From Mesorhizobium amorphae CCNWGS0123 (GTDB lineage Bacteria > Pseudomonadota > Alphaproteobacteria > Rhizobiales > Rhizobiaceae), in the NCBI RefSeq assembly GCF_001686985.1, contig NZ_CP015318.1, positions 4,710,001 through 4,774,000 on the forward strand: a stretch of DNA of 64,000 nucleotides. The letters run 5' to 3'. The notes beneath the pieces are model-generated. The model had not been told where the DNA came from and ran no database searches. It saw only the letters and a program-made list of their open reading frames with translations. How positions within the stretch are numbered: position 1 is the first letter of the stretch; each line of letters opens with the position of its first letter. This document shows, piece after piece, positions 14,509 through 23,843 of the stretch. A program made the position numbers and the translations under genes.

Positions 14509-15750
14509 ATGCCTGCTGAGGGTCCGCGCAGCGCCAAGCTCAACTCAAGATGGCTCACCATCGTCGGCATCAGCGAGGACGGTGTAGCGGGTCTCGGCGA
14601 CGAGGCCAAGCAGCGGATCGCGCAAGCCGAAGTCATCTTCGGCGGCAAGCGGCATCTCGCGCTGGTCGCTTCCTTCGCCAAGGGCGAGGCGCGGCCCTGG
14701 CCGGTTCCTTTCGATGCCGAGATGGCCGACGTGCTGGCGCTTGCCGGCAAAAGCGTCTGCGTGCTGGCCTCCGGCGACCCGTTCTTCCACGGCGTCGGCG
14801 CCACCCTCGCCCGCAAGGTGAAGACGCAGGACATGCATGTTATCCCTGCGCCATCGTCCGTCTCGCTGGCCGCATCCCGCCTCGGCTGGGCCTTGCAGGA
14901 CATCGAGACCATTTCCCTGCATGGCCATTCGATCGACCTGATCCGGCCGCTGCTGCACCCCGGCACACGCATCCTTGCCCTGACCTCCGACGCCGAAGCG
15001 CCGGCGGCGATCGCGCGGCTGCTGACCGAACTCGATTTCGGCAAATCGAAGCTGACCGTTCTGGAGGCGCTGGGTGGCAGAAACGAGCAAGTCCGCGAGG
15101 CGCGCGCGAATACATTCGAACTGCAAACCATCAATCCGCTCAACGTGCTGGCGATCGAAGTTGACTCAACTCCGGATGCCCGAATCCTGCCGCTGACATC
15201 AGGCTTGGCCGATCATCTGTTCGACCATGACGGCCAGATTACCAAGCGCGAGATCCGCGCCATGACTCTGTCAGCGCTGGCGCCGCGGCGCGGCGAATTG
15301 CTGTGGGATATCGGCGCCGGCTCCGGCTCGGTCGGCATCGAATGGATGTTGGCGCACTCTTCCTTGCGCGCCGTCGCTATCGAGGCCGATTCGACCCGTG
15401 CCGCCCGCATTCATCGCAACGCTGCTGCTTGCGGTGTCCCCGGCCTTGTCGTCGTCGAAGGTTCGGCGCCGAAGGTGCTAGCCAAGCTGCAAACGCCCGA
15501 TGCGATCTTCATCGGCGGCGGCGGCAGCGATGCCGGCGTGCTCAATGCAGCCATCAAGGCACTACGCCCCGGTGGCCGCCTGGTGGCCAATGCCGTGACG
15601 CTGGAGATGGAGGCCTTGCTGCTTGCCCAGCACACCAGGCACGGCGGCGATCTGACCCGCATCGCCATATCGCGCGCCTCCCCTGTCGGCTCCATGCAGG
15701 CCTGGCGCCCGGCCATGCCGGTCACCCAATGGAGCTGGGTGAAGCCATGA
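14509..15750 (+). CDS. cobL: precorrin-6Y C5,15-methyltransferase (decarboxylating) CobL
   Basis: CobL methylates C-5 and C-15 and removes the acetate carboxyl on ring C. The 413-residue protein has two domains: an N-terminal CbiE-like methylase (WLTIVGISEDGVAGLGDEAK near residue 12, VLASGDPFFHGVG near 85) and a C-terminal CbiT-like SAM methyltransferase (LLWDIGAGSGSVGIEWML near 265). The ATG at 14509 overlaps the divergent cobK start region. The frame is open much further upstream over antisense cobK, which is not counted. It overlaps cobE by 4 bases. Confidence 0.95.
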   Translation: MPAEGPRSAKLNSRWLTIVGISEDGVAGLGDEAKQRIAQAEVIFGGKRHLALVASFAKGEARPWPVPFDAEMADVLALAGKSVCVLASGDPFFHGVGATLARKVKTQDMHVIPAPSSVSLAASRLGWALQDIETISLHGHSIDLIRPLLHPGTRILALTSDAEAPAAIARLLTELDFGKSKLTVLEALGGRNEQVREARANTFELQTINPLNVLAIEVDSTPDARILPLTSGLADHLFDHDGQITKREIRAMTLSALAPRRGELLWDIGAGSGSVGIEWMLAHSSLRAVAIEADSTRAARIHRNAAACGVPGLVVVEGSAPKVLAKLQTPDAIFIGGGGSDAGVLNAAIKALRPGGRLVANAVTLEMEALLLAQHTRHGGDLTRIAISRASPVGSMQAWRPAMPVTQWSWVKP

Positions 15751-16133
15751 TGGTCGCGGGCATCGGCAGCCGCAAAGGCGTCAACGCAAGCGAGGTGCTT
15801 GCGGCGATAGAAACCGCGCTGGAAGCACACGGGCTGGCGACGACGGCGCTGTCCGCCCTGGCGACCGCCTCTCTCAAGCAGGACGAACCGGCAATCTTCT
15901 CCGCGGGCCGCGACCTTGCCCTCCCGGTGATCGTTGTCGCGGACGATGCCCTCGAGGCCGCATCCTCCCGCACGCTCAGCCGCTCCGAACTTTCGCAGGC
16001 GCATGCCGGCACGCCGTCGGTTTCGGAAGCATCGGCCCTCGCCGCCGCCGGCAAGGGCGCAAAACTGCTCGGCCCGCGCACCGTGCTCGGCGCGGTCACC
16101 TGCGCCATCGCCATCAGCGGAGATGCGCCATGA
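15747..16133 (+). CDS. cobE: cobalamin biosynthesis protein CobE (CbiG C-terminal-like)
   Basis: CobE is a small protein of the CbiG C-terminal family that accompanies aerobic corrin ring synthesis; its precise biochemical role is not settled. The 128-residue frame starts MMVAGIGSRKGVNASEVLAA, with the conserved GIGSRKG loop, and continues to SVSEASALAAAG, another family signature. Start ATG at 15747 overlaps the cobL stop by 4 bases, and the end overlaps cobM by 4 bases. Confidence 0.92.
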   Translation: MMVAGIGSRKGVNASEVLAAIETALEAHGLATTALSALATASLKQDEPAIFSAGRDLALPVIVVADDALEAASSRTLSRSELSQAHAGTPSVSEASALAAAGKGAKLLGPRTVLGAVTCAIAISGDAP

Positions 16134-16894
16134 CCGTCCATTTCATCGGCGCCGGCCCCGGAGCTGCCGACCTCATCACCTTGCGCGGCGCAAAACTGCT
16201 GGCCAGTTGCCCGGTCTGTCTCCATGCCGGATCGATCGTCGCCCCGGAATTGCTGCAGCACTGCGCGCCCGGGACAAAGATAATCGACACCGCGCCGATG
16301 TCGCTGGACGAGATCGAGGCCGAATATCTGGCCGCTCACAAAGCCGGCCATGATGTCGCCCGCCTCCATTCCGGCGACCTCTCGGTATGGAGCGCGGTGG
16401 CCGAACAGATCCGGCGGCTGGAGAAGCATGGCATCCCCTACACGCTGACGCCGGGCGTGCCCTCCTTCGCTGCCGCTGCCGCAGCATTGCGCCGCGAACT
16501 CACCATTCCCGAGATCGCGCAAAGCCTGGTGCTGACCCGCGTCTCCGGCCGTGCGTCGAAGATGCCGCCCGGCGAAACACTTGCGGGCTTCGGCCGCACC
16601 GGCGCCACGCTCGCCATCCATCTCGCCATCCATGCCATCGACCGTGTTGTCGCCGAGCTGACGCCGCTCTATGGCGCCGACTGCCCGGTGGCGGTGGTTT
16701 TCCGCGCCTCCTGGCCGGACGAGCGCGTCATGACCGGCACGCTGGCGACCATCGAGGCACAGCTCGCCGAAAATCCGATGGAACGCACGGCGATCATCTT
16801 CGTCGGCACTTCGCTGGCAGCACAGGATTTCGGCGAGAGTTCACTTTACGACGCCCACTACCAGCGGCGTTTTCGCGGACGGGACGGATTGTGA
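16130..16894 (+). CDS. cobM: precorrin-4 C11-methyltransferase CobM
   Basis: CobM methylates precorrin-4 at C-11 to give precorrin-5. The 254-residue tetrapyrrole methylase begins MTVHFIGAGPGAADLITLRG and contains the SAM loop RLHSGDLSVWSAV and the conserved TPGVPSFAAAAAAL. It overlaps cobE at its start and cobA at its end by 4 bases each, in line with the compact operon. Confidence 0.97.
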   Translation: MTVHFIGAGPGAADLITLRGAKLLASCPVCLHAGSIVAPELLQHCAPGTKIIDTAPMSLDEIEAEYLAAHKAGHDVARLHSGDLSVWSAVAEQIRRLEKHGIPYTLTPGVPSFAAAAAALRRELTIPEIAQSLVLTRVSGRASKMPPGETLAGFGRTGATLAIHLAIHAIDRVVAELTPLYGADCPVAVVFRASWPDERVMTGTLATIEAQLAENPMERTAIIFVGTSLAAQDFGESSLYDAHYQRRFRGRDGL

Positions 16895-17709
16895 GCGGCA
16901 GCGCCAAGCATAAGAGCGGAAACGCAACGGTCGAGCAGGCGCTCGCGCGGCTGAATTTCAAGCCGCGGGAGCTGGAGCCCGGACACGTCTGGCTGGCCGG
17001 TGCCGGCCCCGGCGATCCCGGCTGCCTGACGCTGGAGGTGCTGGCCGCACTCGGACAATGCGACGCGCTTGTCTATGATGCGCTGGTCTCGCCCGATGTC
17101 GTTGCTGTCGCCGAGGGCGCCGAGCTGTTTTATGCCGGCAAGCGCGGTGGCCAGCCGTCGATGAAACAGGACGACATCACCGCCTTGCTGGTGCGGCTGG
17201 CGCGCGAGGGACGCCGCGTCGTCAGGCTGAAGGGCGGCGATCCCTATATTTTCGGCCGCGGCGGCGAGGAAGCACTGGCGCTCGCGCGTGAAGCGATCCC
17301 GTTCCGCGTCCTGACCGGCTTGACGTCGGGCCTTAGCGCACTCGCTGCGGCCGGCATCCCCGCCACCATGCGCGGCATCAACAAGGCGGTGATCCTGGCG
17401 ACCGGCCACGCCGCTGGTACGGAAGACGACCTCGACTGGGCGGCAATCGCCCGCACCGGCCAGCCCGTGGTCGTCTATATGGGCATGGCCAATCTGCCCG
17501 TCATCGCCGCTTCGCTGCTCGATGGCGGCCTGGCACCGTCGACACCGGCGGCGGTGATCGTGTCCGCGACCACGCCGCAGGAGCGCATCGTCGTCGCCAC
17601 GCTCTCCACCATCGCTGAAGACGCGGCCGCAGCCGGTTTGACCGCGCCGGCACTGATCGTCGTCGGCGGCATCGTCGCCATGCGCGCGGCACTGGCGGGC
17701 GAGCCATGA
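16891..17709 (+). CDS. cobA: uroporphyrinogen-III C-methyltransferase CobA
   Basis: CobA makes precorrin-2 from uroporphyrinogen III by two SAM-dependent methylations, the entry point to B12 and siroheme. The start is GTG at 16891, overlapping the cobM stop (GTGA), and gives 272 residues; the frame is open upstream inside cobM but that part is shadow sequence. The motifs VWLAGAGPGDPGCLTLEV, VRLKGGDPYIFGRGGEE and LTGLTSGLSALAAAGIP are diagnostic. It overlaps cobB by 4 bases. Confidence 0.96.
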   Translation: MSGSAKHKSGNATVEQALARLNFKPRELEPGHVWLAGAGPGDPGCLTLEVLAALGQCDALVYDALVSPDVVAVAEGAELFYAGKRGGQPSMKQDDITALLVRLAREGRRVVRLKGGDPYIFGRGGEEALALAREAIPFRVLTGLTSGLSALAAAGIPATMRGINKAVILATGHAAGTEDDLDWAAIARTGQPVVVYMGMANLPVIAASLLDGGLAPSTPAAVIVSATTPQERIVVATLSTIAEDAAAAGLTAPALIVVGGIVAMRAALAGEP

Positions 17710-19016
17710 CCCGCGCCATTATCATCGGCGCACCGCGCTCGGGCTCGGGCAAGACCAGCGTCACCATCGGCATCCTGCGCGCGCTTGCCCGGCGCGGCGT
17801 CAAGGTGCGCGGCGCCAAGTCCGGGCCAGACTATATCGACCCCGGCTTCCACACCGCCGCCACGGGGCTGTCCGGCGTCAATCTCGACAGCTGGGCGATG
17901 TCGCCGGCTCTGCTCAACGCGCTCGCCGGCAACGCGACCGAGGATGCCGACTTCGTCTTCCTCGAAAGCGCAATGGGCCTGTTCGACGGCATTCCCGCGC
18001 CGGCCGGGCGCTCCGGATCGGCCGCCGACTTGGCGCGGCTCTACGGCCTGCCGGTGCTGCTGGTGCTCGACGTGTCCGGACAGTCGACGACTGCCGCAGC
18101 CGTCGCCAAGGGCTTTGCCACCTATGACCCCGACGTGCGCATGGCCGGCGTCGTGCTCAACCGGCTCGGCAGCGAACGCCACCGCCGGCTCTGCGGCGAC
18201 GCCATCGAGGCGCTCGGCCTGCCCGTCGTCGGCGCCATCCTGCGCGATCCCACGCTCAACCTGCCCGAACGCCATCTCGGCCTCGTCCAGGCCGGCGAAT
18301 ACGAGAACCTGATGGCACATCTCGACCTTCTGGCCGACATGGCCGAGCGCTCGCTCGATCTCGACGCCATCATGGCGCTGGCCGCACCCTTCGCGCCGGC
18401 TCCCGGCGGCTTCGGCGATGCCTTGCAACCGCCCGGCCAGCGCATTGCGCTGGCGGAGGATGCCGCCTTTACCTTCCTCTATCCGCATGTCGCCACCTAC
18501 TGGCGCAAGGCCGGCGCCGAGATCGTCCCCTTCTCGCCGCTCGCCGACGAGGCGCCTGACGTCAGCTGCGACGTCTGCTGGTTGCCGGGCGGCTATCCCG
18601 AGCTACATGCCGGCCGCCTTGCCGATGCCCGGAATTTCCGTGCCGGCATGGCGAGCTTCGCGGCAGCGAAACCGGTGCATGGCGAGTGCGGCGGCTTCAT
18701 GGTGCTGGGCGAAGCGCTGGAGGACGCGTCGGGGCAGACGCACAAAATGCTCGGCCTGCTCGGCCACTCCACCAGCTTCGCCAAGCGCAAGATGAACCTC
18801 GGCTACCGCGAGGCGCGGCTGCGCGCCGATTGTCCGCTGGGAGGCCAGGGCTCGCTGGTCCGTGGCCATGAGTTCCACTATGCGCAGATGCTTGCTGCCG
18901 GCAATGACGAGCCGCTCGCCGACCTCGCCGACGGCCAAGGCAATCCGCTCGGTGCCTCCGGCTACCGGCGCGGCCATGTCAGCGGCACCTTCTTCCATGC
19001 CATTGCGAGGGGCTAG
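17706..19016 (+). CDS. cobB: hydrogenobyrinic acid a,c-diamide synthase CobB
   Basis: CobB amidates the a and c side chains of hydrogenobyrinic acid using glutamine and ATP. The 436-residue protein has an N-terminal P-loop amidotransferase domain (IIGAPRSGSGKTSVTIGIL) and a C-terminal class I glutaminase-like domain, where GECGGFMVLGEAL near residue 320 carries the catalytic cysteine. The motif GAKSGPDYIDPGFHTAA is typical. It starts inside the end of cobA and is followed 3 bases later by cobS. Confidence 0.97.
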   Translation: MTRAIIIGAPRSGSGKTSVTIGILRALARRGVKVRGAKSGPDYIDPGFHTAATGLSGVNLDSWAMSPALLNALAGNATEDADFVFLESAMGLFDGIPAPAGRSGSAADLARLYGLPVLLVLDVSGQSTTAAAVAKGFATYDPDVRMAGVVLNRLGSERHRRLCGDAIEALGLPVVGAILRDPTLNLPERHLGLVQAGEYENLMAHLDLLADMAERSLDLDAIMALAAPFAPAPGGFGDALQPPGQRIALAEDAAFTFLYPHVATYWRKAGAEIVPFSPLADEAPDVSCDVCWLPGGYPELHAGRLADARNFRAGMASFAAAKPVHGECGGFMVLGEALEDASGQTHKMLGLLGHSTSFAKRKMNLGYREARLRADCPLGGQGSLVRGHEFHYAQMLAAGNDEPLADLADGQGNPLGASGYRRGHVSGTFFHAIARG

Positions 19017-19019
19017 CGC

Positions 19020-19796
19020 ATGAAGCTTTGGAATTCGACCCTTTCGCCCCGGCAGATCCTCGACGACATCGCGCTTTGCCTGGTCTTCTTCACAAGACTG
19101 CCGCTGCCCGTCTTCGACTTTCGCGGCCGCAGCCTCGCCGCCGCGATCTGGGCCGCACCTGTCGCCGGCCTTGCCGTCGGCCTGATCGGCGCGGTCGTCT
19201 ACGCTACGGCGGAACGATTTGGCCTTGCCATGGGTCCGGCGGCCGCCCTTGCGCTCGCGGCGACCTTGCTCGCCACCGGCTGCCTGCACGAGGACGGGTT
19301 GTCCGATGTCGCCGACGGCTTTGGCGGCGGCAAGACGCGCGGCCTGAAACTGGAGATCATGCGCGACAGCCGCATCGGCGCCTACGGCGCATCGGCGCTG
19401 GCTCTGTCGCTGCTGATCCGCTGGAGCGTGCTTTCGCAACTCGCCGACCCCACGCAGGCGCTCTTCGCCCTCATTGCCGCGCATGCCGCCTCACGCGGCT
19501 TGCTCGGCGCCTTCATGCATCTCTTGCCCTCGGCGCGGTCAGACGGCCTTTCGGCCGGCGCCGGCACCGTTTCGGTCGAAACAGCCATAGCCGGTGCCGT
19601 GCTCGGCGCGGTCCCGCTGCTCTTGCTCGGGCCCGGAGGCGCCGTTGTCGCGGTCATCCTGCTCGGCCTGCTGTTTGCCGCGTTCCGCGCCCTTTGCCTC
19701 AACCAGATCGATGGCCAGACCGGCGATACGGTCGGCGCCCTGCAGCAGTTGGGCGAGATCACGATCCTGCTCGTCGCTTCCGTTTCCCTATCCTGA
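19020..19796 (+). CDS. cobS: adenosylcobinamide-GDP ribazoletransferase (cobalamin synthase)
   Basis: This integral membrane enzyme joins adenosylcobinamide-GDP and alpha-ribazole to finish the cobalamin lower loop. It is called cobV in Pseudomonas denitrificans nomenclature, where cobS means a chelatase subunit. The 258-residue product has several hydrophobic segments and the conserved ATGCLHEDGLSDVADGFGGG motif near residue 85, followed by EIMRDSRIGAYGA. Start ATG at 19020 has GAGG upstream and lies 3 bases after cobB. Confidence 0.95.
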   Translation: MKLWNSTLSPRQILDDIALCLVFFTRLPLPVFDFRGRSLAAAIWAAPVAGLAVGLIGAVVYATAERFGLAMGPAAALALAATLLATGCLHEDGLSDVADGFGGGKTRGLKLEIMRDSRIGAYGASALALSLLIRWSVLSQLADPTQALFALIAAHAASRGLLGAFMHLLPSARSDGLSAGAGTVSVETAIAGAVLGAVPLLLLGPGGAVVAVILLGLLFAAFRALCLNQIDGQTGDTVGALQQLGEITILLVASVSLS

Positions 19797-19820
19797 CTCT
19801 TCCCCGGAGACTTTGCCCCC

Positions 19821-20831
19821 ATGCCCTTCAAATCGCTTGATGAACTGCGCGCCGCTTGCCTCGACCTGCCTGCCGGCAGCGATGCGGCGGCCAATGCTGT
19901 CGCCCGCCGCCAGGACACGCTGACCAAACCGCAAGGCAGCCTTGGCCGTCTCGAGACCATCGCCGCCTGGCTCGCCCGCTGGCAGGGCCGCGACATGCCG
20001 AAGCTCGATCGTGTCAAAGTCTTTGTCTTCGCCGGCAACCACGGCGTCACCGCGCAGGGCGTCTCGGCTTTCCCGTCCGAAGTCACCGTGCAGATGGTGG
20101 CGAACTTCGCCGGCGGCGGCGCCGCCATCAACCAGCTTGCCCGCATCGCCGGCGCCGAACTCGACGTCATTCCCCTCGATCTCGACCATCCGACCGGCGA
20201 CTTCACGCAAGCCGCGGCGATGGACGAGACGGCATTCCTCGCCGCCGTCTCGGCCGGCTACGATGCGGTGACGAACGATATCGACCTCGTCTGCTTCGGC
20301 GAAATGGGCATCGGCAACACCACGCCGGCGGCAGCGATTTCGGCGGCACTTTTCGGTGGCGGCGCGGAGAAATGGACGGGCCGCGGCACCGGCGTCGACG
20401 ATGCCGGCCTGAAGCGCAAGGTCACGGCAATCGAGGCTGGCCTGAAGCGCCACGCCGACGCGCTAACCGACCCGCTTAAGATCGCCGCCACGCTGGGCGG
20501 CCGCGAACTCGCCGCCATCTTCGGCGCGACACTGGCCGCGCGCCACAACAATGTGCCGGTGCTGCTCGACGGCTTTGTCTGCAGCGCCGCCGCCGCACCT
20601 TTGGCTCGGTTGCACCCGACCGGGCTCGCCCACACGCTCGCCGCCCATGTCTCGGCCGAATCCGGCCACCGTCGTCTGTTGGAGGCGCTCGGCCTGCCCC
20701 CGCTGCTCGACCTCGGCATGCGGCTCGGTGAAGGCTCCGGCGCCTGCCTGGCGGTCAACATCGTCCGCTCGGCGCTCGAATGCCACGCCCGCATGGCAAG
20801 CTTTGCGGAAGCCGGCGTGTCGGAAAAGTAA
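19821..20831 (+). CDS. cobT: nicotinate-nucleotide-dimethylbenzimidazole phosphoribosyltransferase
   Basis: This enzyme makes alpha-ribazole phosphate, the lower ligand precursor used by the neighbouring cobalamin synthase. It is called cobU in Pseudomonas denitrificans nomenclature. The 336-residue protein contains TKPQGSLGRLETIAAWLA, FAGNHGVTAQGVSAFP, GEMGIGNTTPAAAI and the C-terminal LGEGSGACLAVNIVRSAL with the catalytic glutamate region. GGAG precedes the start. It is the last gene of the B12 operon visible here. Confidence 0.96.
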   Translation: MPFKSLDELRAACLDLPAGSDAAANAVARRQDTLTKPQGSLGRLETIAAWLARWQGRDMPKLDRVKVFVFAGNHGVTAQGVSAFPSEVTVQMVANFAGGGAAINQLARIAGAELDVIPLDLDHPTGDFTQAAAMDETAFLAAVSAGYDAVTNDIDLVCFGEMGIGNTTPAAAISAALFGGGAEKWTGRGTGVDDAGLKRKVTAIEAGLKRHADALTDPLKIAATLGGRELAAIFGATLAARHNNVPVLLDGFVCSAAAAPLARLHPTGLAHTLAAHVSAESGHRRLLEALGLPPLLDLGMRLGEGSGACLAVNIVRSALECHARMASFAEAGVSEK

Positions 20832-21354
20832 ACCCGGTCGGAGTTTCAACGCTGCTGGTGCATTTGAAGACAGCGAGCGTGGCCGCTCTACTCGCGACCA
20901 CGCTTCCGCAGGATGAACAGGTCCGGCGCACAGCCGATCACGGACCAAGAACAGCGTTAACCGTTCGTTAGCCACGCTGTCCTAATTTGAGACATCCGAC
21001 GCAGATCGTCGGGTAGAGGTCGCGCTGGCTTTTCGGACCCAGCCAAGCCCCGCCAAGGCTAGCGCGACCACTACTTTTAAAGCAAAATATTCCGTATGCA
21101 ACCCATACGTGCGATTAACCTTACTGCATAACCTTAAAGTTAGCGACCACGGTTTGCTCAGGCAGCGACCAACGGGCCGCCTCCCCCGTTCATCGCGACG
21201 AGACCGCTGCCTGCGGACGCCAATATCGCTTTTCGATTCGGCCGCGTTTTTGAACCCGGAAAACGCTGCTTTTGAACAAGAACGGTCACGTTGACGCGAG
21301 TCGCCTCACGTCCCATCGTTCCAGGGTCTTTTCCACCAAGTTTTTTGAAAAATT
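20832..21354. other. intergenic region after cobT, no gene recognised
   Basis: About 520 bases hold no convincing protein gene. Several short frames exist but lack ribosome binding sites and family features. The centre (21070-21140) is AT-rich compared with the surroundings. A hairpin candidate at 21018-21069 is listed separately. An uncharacterised small RNA is possible but not shown. Confidence 0.4.
21018..21069 (+). repeat. inverted repeat able to form a hairpin
   Basis: GGTCGCGCT (21018-21026) is perfectly complementary to AGCGCGACC (21061-21069), giving a 9-base-pair stem around a 34-base loop. A short run TTTT follows at 21075-21078, which is weak for an intrinsic terminator. It lies about 190 bases after cobT and could be a processing or termination structure or part of a small RNA. 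Confidence 0.35.
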
Positions 21355-21430
<76 letters not shown>

Positions 21431-21533
21431 ACTCGGCCGGAAAACCGGCGTCGGCGGGCATATAGCCGCCGATCTCGGGGATGTCCAGCCCTGCCGGAAT
21501 CATTTCCCGACAAATCGACCAAGCCGCTCGCGA

Positions 21534-22445
21534 TCAGACCAAAAGCTTGCCTTCCGCCACCCTGATGGCATGGCCACCGATGCGGGCGGACGCCAGTTTT
21601 CCGCCTTCGACATTGAGTTCGAGCCGGATGCGCGAAGGCCGCCCCATCTCCAGCCCCTGCTCGATCCACAGCTGCGAAATGCCGTCCGTCGGGCCGTCGA
21701 AATGCATGATCGCGCCGGCGAAGGCGGCCGCGGCGGAACCGGTTGCGGGGTCTTCATAAGAAGGGCTGCCGGGCACGATCATGCGGACATGGAAGGCACT
21801 TTCGTGGTTCACCGTCTCGCGGCAGTAGACATAGGGGCTGGCGAAAGCCCAGTCGCTCTTGCGCGGCGCCAGCTCCGACCAGGCCTGGTTGTCGAGCCTG
21901 ATCCGCGCCGCCGCTTCAAGGCTGGCAACGGGGATAGTCACGTAAGGCACGCCCGCCGACCAGAACGAGACACGGTGATTCTCGAAGCCGAGCTCGTGCG
22001 GCCCGAGCCCAAGTGCCGCCCCGATCGCCTCCGGGTCGGCCGACAGTTCCAGCCGCTCCGGCAGCTTCGCTAGGTCGAACTCGGCGAAGGTGGCGCCATC
22101 GTGTTTGCTGACGGCGCAGCGCACCGGACCGATATTCTCCTCCAGCACGAAGATGCCGGCGGCCTCGCTGTCGCCGGCCCGTTCGGCAAGCGCGATTGCC
22201 GAGCCGACGGTCGGGTGGCCGGCGAACGGCATTTCGTAGTCGGGGGTGAAGATGCGGATGCGGGCACGATGCTTCGGATTGTCGGCCGGCAGCACGAAGA
22301 CCGTCTCCGACAGGTTGAATTCGCGCGCGATGGCCTGCATCGCGGCCGTGTCCAGTCCTTTGCCATCCAGCACGACAGCCAGCGGGTTGCCGGCCAGCCG
22401 CTCGGTCGTAAACACATCGTAAAGCAAGTAGTTCCGGGTTTGCAT
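21534..22445 (-). CDS. PhzF family isomerase/epimerase
   Basis: The 303-residue product belongs to the PhzF family of metal-independent isomerases related to diaminopimelate epimerase. Start ATG at 22445 (MQTRNYLLYDVFTTERLAGNPLAVV) is preferred to an upstream in-frame codon, because it begins the family domain and has GAGG upstream. The catalytic glutamate sits in REFNLSETVFVLP, and GHPTVGSA and DPATGSAAAA are conserved. No phenazine genes are nearby, so the substrate is unknown and the name reflects family only. Confidence 0.88.
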   Translation of the reverse strand: MQTRNYLLYDVFTTERLAGNPLAVVLDGKGLDTAAMQAIAREFNLSETVFVLPADNPKHRARIRIFTPDYEMPFAGHPTVGSAIALAERAGDSEAAGIFVLEENIGPVRCAVSKHDGATFAEFDLAKLPERLELSADPEAIGAALGLGPHELGFENHRVSFWSAGVPYVTIPVASLEAAARIRLDNQAWSELAPRKSDWAFASPYVYCRETVNHESAFHVRMIVPGSPSYEDPATGSAAAAFAGAIMHFDGPTDGISQLWIEQGLEMGRPSRIRLELNVEGGKLASARIGGHAIRVAEGKLLV

Positions 22446-22546
22446 TCTTGCCTCAATCCAAACATGGGCGAAATTTAATTTGAAATTTGAACCACAAAGC
22501 CTGATCTGTGCACAGATAGGGACATTGCGCATTATAGGGGTCCGGC

Positions 22547-23839
22547 TTGGACCAGCTTGTCAATCCGCCAAAGGCGGAATCGGATTCCGCCATCGAAACG
22601 GCGCTTGGGCTTGATCGGGGCGGTCTGCGGAAGAAACGCCGCCGTGGCTGGCTCTACGCGCTGCTGGCGCTGGTCGCCATCGCCGCCGGCATCGGCCTCT
22701 ACCAATGGTATGCCGGCGCACCCGCCAAGATCGACTATACGACCGTGCCGGCCGCCGTCGCAGACCTCACCGTCGTGGTCTCGGCCACCGGCACGCTGCA
22801 GCCCCTCACCCAGGTCGACATTTCCAGCGAATTGTCCGGCGTCGTCCGTTCGGTCTCGGTCAACGAGAACCAGCAGGTGAAGAAGGGTGACGTGCTGGCG
22901 GCGCTCGACACCGCCAAGCTGGAGGTGCAGATCGAGCGTGCCCAGGCGTCCGCCAAGGCAGCGGCGGCGAGTCTCGAGGACGCGACGGTAACGTTGAAGG
23001 AAAACGAAAGCGCACTCACCCGCGCGGCAGCGCTGACCAAGCGCGGCATGGCGACGGACCAGTCGCTCGAAGCGGCCACCGCGACGCGTGACCGCTCCAA
23101 GGCAGCGCTCGACAGCGCCGAAGCCAATCTTGCCATCGCCAGTGCCGACCTCAAGGCGCAGCAGACGGATCTGGCCAAGAGCACCATCTATGCCCCCATA
23201 GACGGCATCGTTCTGACGCGCTCGGTCGATCCCGGCCAGACCGTCGCCTCCTCGCTGCAGGCGCCGGTGCTGTTCATCATCGCGGCCGATCTTAGAAACA
23301 TGGAGTTGAAGGCGGCTGTCGACGAGGCCGACATCGGCGCGGTCAAGACCGGTCAGCATGCGCGCTTCACCGTTGACGCTTTCCCGGAGCGGCCCTTCGA
23401 CGCCGAGATCCGCGACATCTCCTACGCGTCCGTCACCACCGATGGCGTCGTCACCTATGACGCGCGCCTCGAGGTCGACAACAACGAGCTTCTGCTCAGG
23501 CCCGGCATGACCGCCACCGTTTCGGTCGTCACCAAACAGGCCAAGGGCGTGCTTACCGTGCCGTCCACCGCCTTCCGCTACCGGCCGGCGCAAGCCGCCG
23601 CCCGCAGCTGGAGCCTGAGGGACCTGTTCACCGGCCGCATGGGCCGCCCCGGCGGCAACCGCCAGCGCCAGGCCACGACGACCCCGACCGACGGCTCGCG
23701 CACGCTCTACGTGCTGGAAAACGGCCGGCCGCGTGCCGTCAACGTCAAGATCGGCTCCACCGACGGCGAGCTGACCGAGATCATTTCGGGCCTGGATGAG
23801 GGCGCTCAGGTCATCACCGGCTCGCAGCTGCGGAGCTGA
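22547..23839 (+). CDS. MacA-like periplasmic adaptor (membrane fusion protein)
   Basis: This 430-residue HlyD/MacA-type adaptor should connect the inner membrane ABC transporter to an outer membrane channel. It has a positively charged N-terminus, one membrane helix (about residues 36-56), a lipoyl half-motif TQVDISSELSGVVRSV, a long coiled-coil hairpin (about residues 115-200) and the returning IYAPIDGIVLTRSVDPGQTV. The start is TTG at 22547 with AGGGG about 6 bases upstream. It is followed 4 bases later by the ATPase and permease genes. Confidence 0.88.
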   Translation: MDQLVNPPKAESDSAIETALGLDRGGLRKKRRRGWLYALLALVAIAAGIGLYQWYAGAPAKIDYTTVPAAVADLTVVVSATGTLQPLTQVDISSELSGVVRSVSVNENQQVKKGDVLAALDTAKLEVQIERAQASAKAAAASLEDATVTLKENESALTRAAALTKRGMATDQSLEAATATRDRSKAALDSAEANLAIASADLKAQQTDLAKSTIYAPIDGIVLTRSVDPGQTVASSLQAPVLFIIAADLRNMELKAAVDEADIGAVKTGQHARFTVDAFPERPFDAEIRDISYASVTTDGVVTYDARLEVDNNELLLRPGMTATVSVVTKQAKGVLTVPSTAFRYRPAQAAARSWSLRDLFTGRMGRPGGNRQRQATTTPTDGSRTLYVLENGRPRAVNVKIGSTDGELTEIISGLDEGAQVITGSQLRS

Positions 23840-23843
23840 CCCC

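Noticed and set aside
21534..22445. A phenazine biosynthesis function for the PhzF-like gene
   Set aside because: No other phenazine genes are present and the family is broad.
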